From positions 1 through 64,000 of the forward strand of contig JAUGWO010000112.1 of the NCBI GenBank assembly GCA_049724395.1: a DNA stretch of 64,000 nt, read 5' to 3'. The notes beneath the pieces were generated by a model. It was not told the origin of the DNA. It made no database searches and saw nothing but the letters and a program-made list of their open reading frames with translations. The DNA is from Spongospora subterranea f. sp. subterranea. Taxonomy: Eukaryota; Endomyxa: Phytomyxea; Phytomyxea; Plasmodiophorida. The position numbers and the translations under genes are program-made. Shown piece by piece: positions 10,013 to 20,879 of this stretch (its first letter is position 1; each line of letters begins with the position of its first letter).

Positions 10013-11357
10013 CACCCCCCGTAGTCCGATACAAGCGAATCGGACTGATCTCCGAGGTCCCGTGTGCTCGTTGCGAGGCAGCGAACTCGCACTGGCCTGC
10101 GCGTACGTCTCGTCCCGATCACTTTCGTCGTCAGAGGTCTCAAAATCGGCGGGATTATACGGCTCGAAGTCGCCGTCGTCCGCGTCTAAACTGGGAATTG
10201 CGCTGTCGCTCGCTCTCCCGTCTCTGCTTGCCCCCGCACCTGCGTTATTATCGTCGACACTGGCAGCCTCGTCTTGGTTCCGTCGATGATTGTCGCCAGT
10301 CTCTTCGTGGTTGCCTCGAACAGGTACCATCTGGTCCACATTGAACGATGCTTCCCGACCGGTATTTAGATGCCGTAGCCTGTAGGTACCCACAGCATTG
10401 GAATGTCGAGACAGGACTCGCCATGGCCCCGTTAATCGCGGTAAGAATCGCCTAGATTGTCGCTCCTCCAGAACAGATTCTGACGCCGTCCTATTCACCC
10501 AGACAAGCTGATCAATTTCCAACTCCATATCGCCTCGGTCACGATTAGCCTGTTCCGTCGATGCCCGATACGCCTCTGCCGCCGAACGCTCGGCCAGGGT
10601 CCATGCGGCGCGTAGTCGTCTTCGCAGCCGCGCCAGGTATTCTCGCTGAGATGCCGGTGCTGTCCTCGGAACCTGACAGTCGTACATGCTCGGTCCGCGT
10701 AGGTCCCTGCCGAACTCCAGAAAGTGTGGCGTCTGCCCCGTCGTCCGGCATATTCCCTGTCCATACGCAAACGTGACGTAATTTAGGACCCGATCCCATC
10801 TTGCTTGATCCTCTGCCGTCAGCGTCCGCAGAAACGAATTGAGATACCGATGCGGTCTCTCCGCCATGCCGTTTCCTTGCGCTCGATAGGCCACCGTCAT
10901 CGCCAGACGAATCCCCATCATCGCGCACAGTGCCTTCCATAACTCGTTCCGCCACGACGAGCTGCGGTCAGCAACTAGCTTTTTGGGAAAACCTTTCGTC
11001 TAAGAAGATGCCGTTGATGAGCGCCTCCGCCGTCTCTGTCGATGACAACGATTTCACCGGGATAAATATTGTCGCATGCGTAAAACGACACGTGGCCGAT
11101 AACACATGTTTGTAGCCCCGCGACGTCGTCGGTAGGCTGACGACATGATCGATATGCACCACTGCCCATGGCTCTCTTGGCGCGCCATCGTCATCGAAGA
11201 TTTGCCGCCGTCCTTGCTTCGACGGCGTTGACAACTTGGCCTGTTGACACGACCAACAATCTCGGACATGTGCCGCCACGTCCCGGCCCATACCCGGCCA
11301 GTAGGCATCCCGACGCAGTCGCTCAAGCGTTCGACGCTCCCCCAGATGTGCACCCAA
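9995..11357 (-). CDS. Gypsy G integrase region (fossil parts)
   Basis: Contains the HHCC zinc-binding domain (LGERRTLERLRRDAYWPGM, CWSCQQAK), the beginning of the integrase core, the core's later part (AYRAQGNGMAERPHRYLN) and a long C-terminal region ending near 9995 with Ser/Asp-rich linkers. It lies downstream of RNase H, the Ty3/gypsy order. I see no clear chromodomain at the end. The reading is split among blocks. Confidence 0.85.
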
Positions 11358-11391
11358 CAGGCTATCATGGGCCAGTCGGATTCGCTCAACT

Positions 11392-13821
11392 CTATCGGAC
11401 TTCGGTATGCAGATCTGCCTCTGCTCCTGATGTCGATCGCTTTCCGGCTGGATCCTGATGAGGATGCCGTTGCCGTCTAGAACAATGTTGCCGTCCCTCC
11501 GTAAGCCTCGCTTGCCCTTCTCGATGCCTTCGATAATGTTGCTCCACAGGGGGATCCGCCCGCTGCCTTTGCCGCAGCTCCGTCACATTCGATTCCTCCT
11601 CCTGCCTTGAGGCGCTGTTGACGGCCCAGCCGCTGTCCACAACGTCTTCGTCGTCATCCAGGTCCTGGCCGTCGTCCGTCTCCACCCCGCCCTCCCGTAG
11701 GGGATCGCCGGCTTCGTGGGTGTACTCGTGTAATCGGCTCAACGCGTCCGCGTTTTGATTCGCCGCCCCTGGCTTGTACCTCAACGTGTAGTGGAAACAT
11801 TCCAAGGCCTCCCAGATCCTGTTCAGCTGAGCATCGTCGTGTTCCCGCCGCAGGAATTCCAAAGGACGATGATCGGTTTCAATGACAAAATGCTGTCCCT
11901 CCAGAAAGCATCGCCACTTCCGCAATGCTCGTCGGATGGCGACTGCCTCGCCACGCCTCGCCGAGTAATGCCGTTCCTTACCGACGCATTTCTTCGACAT
12001 GTAAGCAATCGGATGTTCCAGTCCGTCATCATCTCGCTGACTCAGGACGGCGCCCATGGCTGAACTGGAGTAATCAGTCTGGACAATAAAGGGACGCGTG
12101 AAGTCCGGATGAGCCAATAGCGGGCGCTCCGTTAGTTGCCGACGCAGCTCTTCGAATGCGACTTGATGCCGCTCCTCCCACCTCCATTCTACGGCTTTCG
12201 CGGTCAGGTCAGTCAAAGGTGCTGCTAACCCGGCAAAATCTTTGATGAAGTGATGATAGTATCCTGCCAGGCCCAGGAATGACTTCATCGCTTTCTTGCT
12301 CTGAGGAGCCGGGTATTCTGCCACGACCTCGATCAGACGCCGATCGGGTCTCACCCCATCTCCGTCAATCTGATGCCCGAGATACGTCGTCTCCCTTTGC
12401 AGCAGAAACGTCTTTGCTGGGTTGACCATCAAATTATGCGCACGCAGTCGCTCGAAGACGCGAGTCAGCTGGTCCAGGTGCGTCTCGATCGCTGCCGAGA
12501 ACACAACCACATCATCCATGTAAACTAAGCAGTCCACGTAGTTAAGGCCGGCCAGCACTTTGGCCATCAGTCGGCAATAAGTTGCCGGCGCGCATCTCAG
12601 CCCGAAAGGCATGGAGTTCCACTCGAACAGGCCCTGTTTGGTGACGAATGCTGTTTTCGGCTTGTCCTCCTCCGCCACCGCCACCTGCCAGTATCCTGAC
12701 GCCATATCGAAAACCGAGAACCATTGGGATCCAGACATCGCAGCCAGCGCATCGTCGATTCTTGGCATCGGGTAACCGTCCGATATCGTAACGTCATTTA
12801 ACCTGTGATAATCGATTGCAAACCGATAGGTGCCGTCTTTCTTCCGCGTCAACACAATCCCTGAGGCCCAAGGACTGGTCGACGCGCGAATATGACCTTC
12901 CTCAAGAAGCTTCTTCACGGTCTCGCTGACGTGTGACTCCATTGCCGGATGTAGACGTCGTGGCGGGCAGGCGATCGGCTTCGCGTCCAGGATCAGCGGG
13001 ATCCTGTGCTCCAGTGTCTCCGTTGTCGATAAACGCTTGTGCCGCGTTTTAAATCGGTCCCTGTTGTCCCGGACCCATTGCCGTATTTTTTCTTGCGTCG
13101 GGTAGTCGAACAAACTCCACTCCACATGGATTGCCTCCAGAACCGCCGCCGTTTGTTCGTCTTCTTCCTCCGTCGCACACGCCGCAACTCGGTCAGCCGC
13201 TGTCCGAGTTGCTGATCCCACCGTTGTCCCCGCCGGACGCGTTATCGATGAGTCCCCCAGGTTCGCCACCAAAGCCCAGACGCGGCCGTCCCGGGCTTCT
13301 GCGATACCTTCTGCCAGTACCAACTCGCCCTTAGCGCGCCGTAGGTCGACAACCCCGTCCGAGCCCGAGCCTACGTCCAGCTCCACCATTGCCTGGTGAT
13401 CGGGTTGAAGTATAATGTCGGACACCAGCCTCAGCTCCCATATGCCATGCTGTTGCCGTTTGGGTGTCCGAAAAGCCACTTGAACGTCGAGTTCTTGGAA
13501 AGTGACGTTCTCGCCAGTGACATCCACCATCGCGCCCAACTCCGCTAGATGTTCGCGTCCCAGTAGCAGATCGCACACCAGGTCGTCGAGTACGAGGAAA
13601 TTCCCCGTCCACGGTTGTCCCCCGATGGTCAGCTGCATAGTTGCCCAGCCGTCCGCACGAACTTCATCCCCAACGAAACTGGCCATCGCTGCGGATCTGG
13701 TCGCCATTGGGCGGATCTCTGCCCTCGCCGCCTCCGCGGCCCGACGTCTGACTATGCTGACGTCTGCGCCCGTGTCGACCAACGCTAGGAACTCCCGGCC
13801 CCCAACGTCAACTGTAATCAA
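11392..13821 (-). CDS. Gypsy G protease, reverse transcriptase and RNase H (fossil part)
   Basis: About 809 codons. The retropepsin motif FLALVDTGADVSIVRR lies near residue 10-25. Reverse transcriptase includes PMPRIDDALAAM, MPFGLRCAPATY and the catalytic YMDDVVVFS. The fingers-palm-thumb part is followed by the RNase H core (FIVQTDYSSSAMGAVLSQ, ETDHRPL, NADALSR). Protease then RT then RNase H in one frame is the usual Ty3/gypsy plan. Confidence 0.93.
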   Translation of the reverse strand: MITVDVGGREFLALVDTGADVSIVRRRAAEAARAEIRPMATRSAAMASFVGDEVRADGWATMQLTIGGQPWTGNFLVLDDLVCDLLLGREHLAELGAMVDVTGENVTFQELDVQVAFRTPKRQQHGIWELRLVSDIILQPDHQAMVELDVGSGSDGVVDLRRAKGELVLAEGIAEARDGRVWALVANLGDSSITRPAGTTVGSATRTAADRVAACATEEEDEQTAAVLEAIHVEWSLFDYPTQEKIRQWVRDNRDRFKTRHKRLSTTETLEHRIPLILDAKPIACPPRRLHPAMESHVSETVKKLLEEGHIRASTSPWASGIVLTRKKDGTYRFAIDYHRLNDVTISDGYPMPRIDDALAAMSGSQWFSVFDMASGYWQVAVAEEDKPKTAFVTKQGLFEWNSMPFGLRCAPATYCRLMAKVLAGLNYVDCLVYMDDVVVFSAAIETHLDQLTRVFERLRAHNLMVNPAKTFLLQRETTYLGHQIDGDGVRPDRRLIEVVAEYPAPQSKKAMKSFLGLAGYYHHFIKDFAGLAAPLTDLTAKAVEWRWEERHQVAFEELRRQLTERPLLAHPDFTRPFIVQTDYSSSAMGAVLSQRDDDGLEHPIAYMSKKCVGKERHYSARRGEAVAIRRALRKWRCFLEGQHFVIETDHRPLEFLRREHDDAQLNRIWEALECFHYTLRYKPGAANQNADALSRLHEYTHEAGDPLREGGVETDDGQDLDDDEDVVDSGWAVNSASRQEEESNVTELRQRQRADPPVEQHYRRHREGQARLTEGRQHCSRRQRHPHQDPAGKRSTSGAEADLHTEVR

Positions 13822-13914
13822 CGCGGTACCGCCGCGCTGTTGATGCTCTACCCCAGAAATTTGCAGGCCCCCCGGATCGAAAGGGCTTGGGGCGGCTGCA
13901 GCCGCCCCGCCTCC

Positions 13915-15007
13915 TCAAGCCGAAGCCTGAGAAGACGCATCTTCCTTGGCCTTATGCGGGCACGCCGCCCGCATGTGGCCATTCGCACCACAGCTAAAGC
14001 ATCGTTGGCGCTCTTTCACCCGCGCGCAATCCCTGAAGCTGTGCGCGTTCGTCTCACAGGTCCTGCACCGGAAGTCCGCCTGCTTGGCCGTCGCGTCCGC
14101 CAACGGAATCGTGATCGCCCCGACCGTCCTCGGGGGTTTCTTGTCGCCTAGCTGCTCCCGGAGTCTTTCCTGATAGAGGCAGCTGTGAAGGAACCGCAGC
14201 CGCTCCTCCACCGTCAGATCTCGGGCCCGGTTGCTGTACAGGTGGGTCTTCTCCAGTACGTCCCTGGTTCGCTGCGACAAACTTCCTCGATAGATGAAGT
14301 ACCAGGAGCTCCGAGGATGCCTCCTCCGGTTGGTTCGCCGTTAGCTCGTTGAGAGCGGTCTCCAATCGGGTCAGAAACCCGGTCAACGGTTCGTCCGTAC
14401 GCTGATGGACTGCTAGCGCTGCCTCCATCCAGCGTGAACGGTCTTCCTGCTCCAGCGCTCCCGTGATGCGGTCGCGTGCATATATGAGGACATCCTCGTA
14501 AGGCGACGTCGGCAACATTCGTTCCGCCGACGAAATGATTTCCGCCAGCGCCTTGTTGCTGATTCGGGCCCGGAGCCATAGCTCTATCCCGGTCCGTTCC
14601 ATCGCCCCCATCCGCCGCACGGACGAGATCGCCATGTTCAGCCACATGACGACACCGTCTGTCTCGGACGATTTCCATGGGTCACCGGCGCATGTTGCCA
14701 GTTTTGGAAACGTCCGGCCCTGTTCTGCCGACAGCCGCTCGTCGGAGCGCTGCCGTTCGACCCGTTGCGCCTGGCCCTGCGACCAACACTGGCGCCCCGC
14801 CGCGTTCGCTTCGGGCGACTCAGAAGCATAATCGTCGCCATCCTGCTCGCGCTTCACTGCGATCGTTGCTGTCGGGCTGGACGGCGACAGCCGGGCTACC
14901 AGCTGCTCCATGACCCGCGCGATGCGGTCTTGCTCTGCTTGCAGCTTCTCTATCGCCTCGCGGCTATGCTCCCGCATCTCCGCCAGACTTTGGCGGATCT
15001 CATCCAT
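13915..15007 (-). CDS. Gypsy G Gag region (fossil parts)
   Basis: Starts at the Met at 15005-15007 (MDEIRQSLAEMREHSREAIE), a coiled-coil-like Glu/Arg-rich N-terminus. A helical capsid-like part follows (SISSVRRMGAMERTGIELWL). The far end carries two Cys/His knuckles, one divergent (CRTCETNAHSFRDC) and one canonical (CFSCGANGHMRAAC). The size and the knuckles just before protease fit Gag of Ty3/gypsy elements. Confidence 0.85.
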
Positions 15008-15018
15008 CGTCGCTCCCG

Positions 15019-15036
15019 ATTAATAGATCCGAATAT
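15019..15036 (-). promoter_or_regulatory. Primer-binding site of gypsy G, complementary to its own LTR
   Basis: One nucleotide inside the 5' LTR boundary (15038) lies an 18-nt segment reading ATATTCGGATCTATTAAT on the element's sense strand. It is an exact reverse complement of a segment inside both LTRs (9904-9921 and 15121-15138). It does not look like the 3' end of a tRNA. This arrangement is that of Tf1/sushi-type self-primed elements, where the start of the transcript folds back as the primer. Confidence 0.75.
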
Positions 15037-15037
15037 G

Positions 15038-15229
15038 TGTTGTGCCGTTACCCTCAGGGAGCAATATTAGTAGTTAGAAGGTGAGGCTTTTGAAAATAAA
15101 CCAAAGTGGTCGTCTAAAGTATATTCGGATCTATTAATGACTTTCTAGAAAAAGGGTCTGCCGGCCTTCGTCTCCCATGCAAGGAGTCACACTCTTACTT
15201 CTTGGCGTGAATCACGGCCCGTCACCATA
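15038..15229 (-). repeat. 5' LTR of gypsy G
   Basis: 192 bp, matching 9821-10012 except for one visible base. The putative transcription start lies at or near 15138, where the self-complementary 18-mer begins, which would give a U3 of about 91 nt. Confidence 0.95.
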
Positions 15230-16447
15230 TGGTGAGCATAGAAACGAGATAACACAGTTGAGAGAGAAGGAAGAAGACGAAACAATCCAGTCAGGCGGGG
15301 AAGTCTGACCACGAAAGGTATATAAGGCAACCCCCATGCCGTTACATGTAAGCCGCGAGTGACCCCAAAATGCTGTGAACACTAAGGGAATCGAACTCAC
15401 GACCTTGGTAGCCATCATACTGTTAGGAACTGCGCCCGAGATACACAGTTACCAACTGACCCAAAAGATACTATGATGGCACAAGGCCATCATTCTCGGG
15501 TCCTTATATACCTAAGACTTTTGGATCATGACATCAACGAGACCTTCTCTCCCGTCGCACATCTCGCATCAGTTCGAATTATATTCGCGCTTGCCGCATC
15601 CCTGAACTTGACACTGAGACAGCTCGACGTGGTTGGGGCTTTTCTACAAGCAGAACTTCCAGAAGAGATCTATATGGTCCAACCGGAAGGTTTTACCTCT
15701 GAGGATCCCAAATTAGTGTGCCGACTCAAGAAAAGTCTTTACGGACTCAAGCAGGCCGGACTAGTTTGGAACGATACAATCAACCGCTTCATCACTGAAA
15801 CACTTCACTTCAAACGTCTCAGCTCGGATGCCTGCGTGTACGTCAAGAGATAGAAAAACGACATTGTTAAAATGTCACTCTCGACAGACGACCTACCAGT
15901 TGCTGATAACTGTCCGTCACTGATAGAGAACATCGTTTCTCAGCTCTCCACACGTTTTCCAATGACGGATCTAGGTAACCCGAAGCGCTTACTAGGGATG
16001 AGGATCACACGTAGTAATGACGGTATCTTACTTGACCAAGAGGCCTACATCTTGGAGCAATTATCAAAGTTCAACATGATGGACTACAAGCACGCAGACA
16101 CGCCCGAACAATCAGGACTCAACCTGGAGAAGAACATGTGTGCAACAACAGCCGAAGAGAAGCAAGAAATGCAAGAAACCCCCTATCGTGAACTAGTTAA
16201 AGCTCTTAACTGGATCGCAACGTGCACCAGACGGGATATCTCACATGCAGTGTCCTCACTCTGTCGGTTCCTTGACAACCCAGGTCGCCAACATTGGACA
16301 TCTGCGAAGCGTGTTCTTAAGTATCTTAAGGGAAGCAGCAACTCTGGACTATTCTTCAAAGCCGATCAGCCGCCACATCTGACCGCCTACTCGGACAGCG
16401 ACTGGGCCGGAGACAAAGATTCAAGAAAATCCACTACTGTATACACC

Positions 16448-16870
16448 AGCTTGGTTCCTGTCTGTCCCTGTTGATGGCAGGCATGTCCGGGTGAGTGTTA
16501 GGCATGAGTTCGAAACCCCGTGAGTGATGGAATTTTGGGAGACCCCCCAAGGTTGCATCCAATACTGAAAAGTAGAGTGAATGTTGAGCACGAAGGTCTG
16601 ATCACGTGGCCTCTAATGAATGTGGAAGAACGAGCTGTTTGCAGTAAACTCGGAAACTCTGGATAGGCAATGTAATCAGGTGGGGGCAGGTCCCATTCGG
16701 TGTGGTCGTTAGGATAGATTATGTTGCTGAATCCAGCTGATCTAATAGGTTCCTTCATTGGATACCCAAGCTAATTGTAGCGGCCAGGCGGAAGTAAGGA
16801 AAGCCTGGTAGTGCACTGGCTTACTCAACCCATAAGAACCCGCGATCCTTTGTATACCATACCATACCAT
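16448..16870 (+). mobile_element. SINE copy 2, inserted in copia B
   Basis: About 423 bp with a 12-bp target duplication ACTGTATACACC / ACTGCATACACC (16436-16447 and 16871-16882; one mismatch). The head (AGCTTGGTTCCTGTCTGTCC) contains a good RNA polymerase III B box (GAGTTCGAAACC, about 16506-16517) with a weaker A-box-like TGGCAGGC stretch upstream. The 3' half matches a LINE end (see 59725-60850) and the tail is ATACC repeats. Age is moderate. Confidence 0.9.
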
Positions 16871-17292
16871 ACTGCATACACCCTCATGATGTCAGGATGC
16901 ACGGTGGCCTTTAAAAGCTCCCTACAAAAGATTGTTGCATGCTCCTCAACCGAGGCAGAATTCATCGCCCTTTCAGAGTCAATGCGGGAAGTGATATGGA
17001 TCAGATCGATTCTTGGAGAACTTGGCTTTAATCAAAGCAAGGCTACTAAAGTGATGGAAGACAATCAAGGCTGCATAGCAATTTCGAAAAACAGACGCAT
17101 CGACAAACGTACGAAGCACATCGATCTGCGTTTCCACTTCTGTCGCGATCAAGTCGAACAAGGGACCATCAAGGTTGAATACTGCTCGACAGAAGCCATG
17201 ATTGCTGATGCGCTGACGAAGCCAATCAACGCCCCCAAGTTCAAATGGTACCGCGCCGCAATGGGAGTCATAACCTGCAAGTTGAGAGGGCG

Positions 17293-17518
17293 TGTTGAAT
17301 ACAACTTGCCTGCCTCAAGTACGGACATTCTCCAAGGAAAATGCGTACCCCCAGTCGACGCAGCCACGGCAAGAGCATGACATAAAGCTGACTGTACGGA
17401 CTTTACGCATTGGGCTATAAATAGCCATTTCCCAAGGTATCTACTATATAAGCAATTACGCCACAATAATAAATTCATTCAGCTATTGCATCTGTTTGAG
17501 CGACATCAACTTTCCACA
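17293..17518 (+). repeat. 3' LTR of copia B
   Basis: 226 bp pairing with 6520-6749; it starts right after the RNase H end. GGGCTATAAATA is conserved. Followed by the GTGTC duplication. Confidence 0.93.
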
Positions 17519-17523
17519 GTGTC

Positions 17524-17780
17524 GTCCCTGATCTATCCTTCCCTTTGTATAAAATGACATACATTGTCATACTAAAGAATTCTTTGTAACATACATCGGT
17601 ATACACTGGTCAGGTGGACTACTATAGATGCTATTTACACACAATAGATGTTCCTATTCCGAGCCAATATACTCTCTGTGTATTAGATCCGATATCTGGT
17701 CCGTAATGTCCGTCAGGAACTCCGTTGCCAGCTATATCCAATTCAATAGGGTAGCCTGTCGTAGGCTATAACATAGGGTC
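17524..17780. other. Unassigned spacer right of copia B
   Basis: The continuation of the original insertion site of copia B, joining to the left flank that ends at 6519. It contains short AT-rich stretches such as TGTATAAAATGACA but no reading frame I can assign. Confidence 0.4.
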
Positions 17781-20690
17781 AATACGTTGACACATATGTT
17801 TCAAATGTCAAGGTTTTCTGAAGAGAAAGGGAATCTTGTGGCAACGTACCGCACCAAGGACTCCTCAACAAAATGGCAAGGAGAGAGGATGAACAGAACG
17901 ATCGTGGAGATGGCGCGATGCCTGTTGTTTGACTCTGGACTACCGACTCCGTATTGGGAATACGCGGTCCGGTTGGCGGTCTACATCAGAAATAGGACAA
18001 TAACAAAGGTCAATATGGACGAGACGTCATCGTATGAACTCATTCACAAGAGGCTACCAAGTCTTGCAAGTGTGCCACTGTTCGGATCTCTGTGGGAGGT
18101 TCATGTTCCAGATTCACATCGAAGCAAGTTCGACAGTAAATCAAGAGAATGCAAATTCCTTGGATTTGCGGATGATGCTAAGGCGTATGTGTTTGAGATT
18201 TGAAGACGTCGAGAAGGTTTATATCAAGGGACGCAAAATTGAAGGAGACTCGCACAACACCAGTTGAGATGCTAGCGGATGACGACGAGGACGAGGAAAT
18301 CCTGCCCGCAAGTGCAGTCAAAGGCCAACTGTTCAAGAACACGAATTCGAACCTGAAGGTGTAAGACAGCAGCGACGAAGCCGTCTTCATCGGGAAGAAG
18401 AAGCCGGGACTAAGAACATGCAAGCGAATTAGTGCTTGGTTCCTGTCTGTCCCTGTTGGTGGCAGGCATGTCCGGGTGAGTGTTGGACATGAGTTCGAAA
18501 CCCCGTGAGTGATGGAATTTGGGAGACCCCCCAAGGTTGCATCCAATACGGAAAAGTAGAGTGAATGTTGAGCACGAAGGTCTGACCACGTGGCCTCTAA
18601 TGAATGTGGGAGAGCGAGCTGCTTGCAGTAAACTCGGAAACTCTGGATAGGCAATGTAATCAGGTGGGGGCAGGTCCCATTCGGTGTGGTCGTTAGGACA
18701 GATTATGTTGCTGAATCCAGCTGGTCTAATAGGTTCCATCATTGGATACCCAAGCTACTTGTAGCGGCCAGGCGGAAGTAGGGAAAGCCTTCTAGTACAC
18801 AGGCTTACTCAACCCATAAGAGCCCGCGATCTTTTGTATACCATACCATACCAAGCAAGCGAATTACGTGGAAGCCGGCACTGTACATGGACGAGTATGC
18901 CGGCTGTGGAGCCAGCAACAACAACTATGGCGTTGAAAGAGAAAAGATGAAAGAGAGCGATGGAAATGGAGTACGATTCATTAAGCAAGAATAAGACTTG
19001 GGAAATTGTTCCGCGACCAAAAAGAAGAAATGTGGTCAGCGGCAAATGGGGGTTTAAGGCGAAAACCGATGCTGCAGGAAACGTGATTAGATGCAAGGCA
19101 CGTTACGTGGCCCGAAGATTTAGCCAACAGCCAGGAACCGTCTTTGACGAGACCACTTCACCGGTTGTGAATCTAACCACCCTTAGATTACTCATGGCGA
19201 TTTCAGCCAGGTTGGATCTGGAGGTAAAACATATGGATGCCGACACTGCTTTTCTTTACGGAGAATTGAAAGGAGAGATCTACCTGGAGCAACCGGAAGG
19301 GTTCGCGGTGCAGAACGAGAATGGCGAGATGGTATGCAAGTTGAAGAAAGCCATATATGGCCTGAAGCAGGCGGGTCGCGTTTGGTAGGACCAGATAAAC
19401 GAGTACTTGAAAAGCGATGGCTTCATCGCGACGAACGCGGATCCATGCCTGTATTGTCAACGCTCTGAAGACAATGTCACATTCATCGTCATATATGTCG
19501 ACGATTTGGTGGTGGCATCATCAAGCACAACCATCATCAAGAAAACAGAGGATTTCCTTAGAAAAAGATATTCGATGAAACCCGTTGGTGACATCGCGTA
19601 CTTACACCGGCATCAAAACCGAGCGAAAGAGAGGCAAGAACTCGATTGTCATGAGTCAAGAGTCCTATGCGAAGGAGATACTTGTCCGGTATCAGATGCA
19701 AGATTGCAAGCCAGTGAACACCCCATCTATTATCACAACGACAAGTCTGACTCAATCGGCAAAGTAAAGTTTCCTGATTCAGCTGCTGTTGGATCCCTGA
19801 TGGTACCTGATGCTGGGAACAAGACCAGATGTTGCACAAGCGGTGGGAGCAGTCTCACGACACACGAGCAATCCGAGTGAGCAAGATGTAGTGGCACTCA
19901 AGAGAGTTTTACGATATGTCGCAGGTACGACGTCGACGGGGATCAAGTACGACGGTAAGATATCAAGCAGTAATGTTCTTGGGTTCGCCGACGCCGATTA
20001 TGCCGGCATCGAGGTGAATCGAAAGTCGACATCGGGAGTTATTTCTATGATGAACATTGGTCCGATAAGTTGGACAAGCAGATTGCAACGGTGTGTGTTC
20101 CTGTCAACAACTAAAGCTGAATACGTGGCGTTATGCTCAGCAGCACAAGAGGCGTCGTGGCTTCGCGGCCTGCTTAAGGATTCGGGATTCGAACAGGATG
20201 CGTCAACGATCATCTATGAGGATAATCAGGCGGCAATCACGCCCGCAAACACATTCCAGATAAAGCGAAACACATAGAGGTCCGCTATCATTATACAAGG
20301 GATCAGATCGCGAAAGGAGTGATTCAGCTGCGATATTGCAAGTCTGACGACATGACGGACGATATACTGACTAAGCCACTTGATCCAGTAATGTTTAACA
20401 GGCTCCGCAAAAGTTTCATGTTCACGCCCGTACGCTCGGGTGGGAGTGTTGAAATTACCGTTGAGTCGTCGAGCTGCGGTCATGACAGTGATGATGTCGC
20501 TCGGCGGAGCTTGGCGACGGGGAGGACTGTCCGCCCGGACTTTCCAGCCACTGTCTTACAGTGACGAATTGCTGGATCAACGATGGGAGGGGGAGTGCAA
20601 TCTGGCAATCATCCGCTGAATAAACTCACTTCTTGAATTGATCAACTCTTTAGTCTCGCATAATTCAGAAGACCCGCGTTGATGGCCGAC
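17781..20690 (+). mobile_element. Copia C: 5'-truncated copia element with SINE inside
   Basis: Recognisable parts in order: end of the integrase core and its C-terminal region (17787-18203, with GERMNRTIVEMAR), a linker, SINE copy 3 (18432-18854), reverse transcriptase (about 18960-19600; KWGFKAKTDAAGN, YGLKQAG, YVDDLVVAS), RNase H (about 19800-20430; DADYAG, TKAEYVALC, EDNQAA). A 3' LTR appears to start at 20447 (TGTTGAAATTACC) right after the last coding motif; its end is uncertain. Gag, protease and the 5' LTR are missing. The element is broken, with several breaks. Confidence 0.83.
18432..18854 (+). mobile_element. SINE copy 3, inserted in copia C
   Basis: 423 bp, flanked by the perfect 12-bp duplication GCAAGCGAATTA (18420-18431 and 18855-18866). 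Same head with B box GAGTTCGAAACC, same LINE-like 3' half and ATACC tail as the other copies. Confidence 0.93.
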
Positions 20691-20879
20691 CACGACCTCA
20701 AGCAAACGGAACTGCTACCCTCTTCTCAGAACAGCGTAATCTTACAGCGTTGTTGATGAATTGTACTCCTGAGGAATGCTATTTCAAAGAAATTAATTGG
20801 TGTTTCCGCATCAACTATAGCGATTTCACTGGACTCAACTTCGTTCTGATATTGCGTCGTTTAGTGCTGAATGTTTACA

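Larger units (their letters stand above)
9821..15229 (-). mobile_element. Gypsy G: young Ty3/gypsy LTR retrotransposon
   Basis: Two 192-bp LTRs (9821-10012 and 15038-15229) differ at one visible base. A 4-bp duplication TGGT marks the site inside the TRIM interior. Minus-strand order: primer-binding region next to the 15038 LTR, Gag (from 15007), Cys/His knuckles, protease, reverse transcriptase, RNase H, integrase, then a polypurine run beside the 10012 LTR. Length is 5,409 bp, normal for the family. The element is young and nearly whole, with about three or four apparent breaks between coding blocks, some of which may be normal family frameshifts. Confidence 0.92.
9633..15533 (-). mobile_element. 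TRIM-like miniature LTR element, split by a gypsy element
   Basis: 113-bp LTRs at 9633-9745 and 15421-15533 differ at one visible base and are flanked by the 5-bp duplication TCAAC. Without the gypsy insert the element is 488 bp: LTR, 262-bp interior, LTR. On the minus strand the LTR starts TGTCATGATCC, carries TATATAAGG and ends TTCCTAACA. The interior begins GTATGATGGCTACC and ends in a purine run next to the 3' LTR, as a polypurine tract should. There is no coding capacity, so it would depend on another element's proteins. It is young, and sits inside copia B. Confidence 0.9.
6520..17518 (+). mobile_element. Copia B: LTR retrotransposon carrying nested insertions
   Basis: 5' LTR 6520-6749 and 3' LTR 17293-17518 both start TGTTGAATAC and end TTTCCACA, and they are flanked by the duplication GTGTC. 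The LTRs differ at roughly ten to a dozen places in about 226 bp, so this is an older insertion. Coding parts in order: Gag start (7098-7304), Gag end/protease/integrase (7494-9275), first part of reverse transcriptase (about 9300-9632), rest of reverse transcriptase and RNase H (about 15539-16435), RNase H end (about 16885-17300). A TRIM element split the reverse transcriptase and a SINE split the RNase H. It is broken: the two insertions plus a few further breaks. Confidence 0.92.

Noticed and set aside
13502-14173. Plus-strand frames across gypsy G
   Set aside because: GC-rich antisense of Gag and protease; the minus strand carries the recognisable domains.
16495-16520. tRNA gene suggested by the B box GAGTTCGAAACC
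   Set aside because: No cloverleaf can be drawn around it and the same sequence recurs in every SINE head; it is the SINE's internal promoter.
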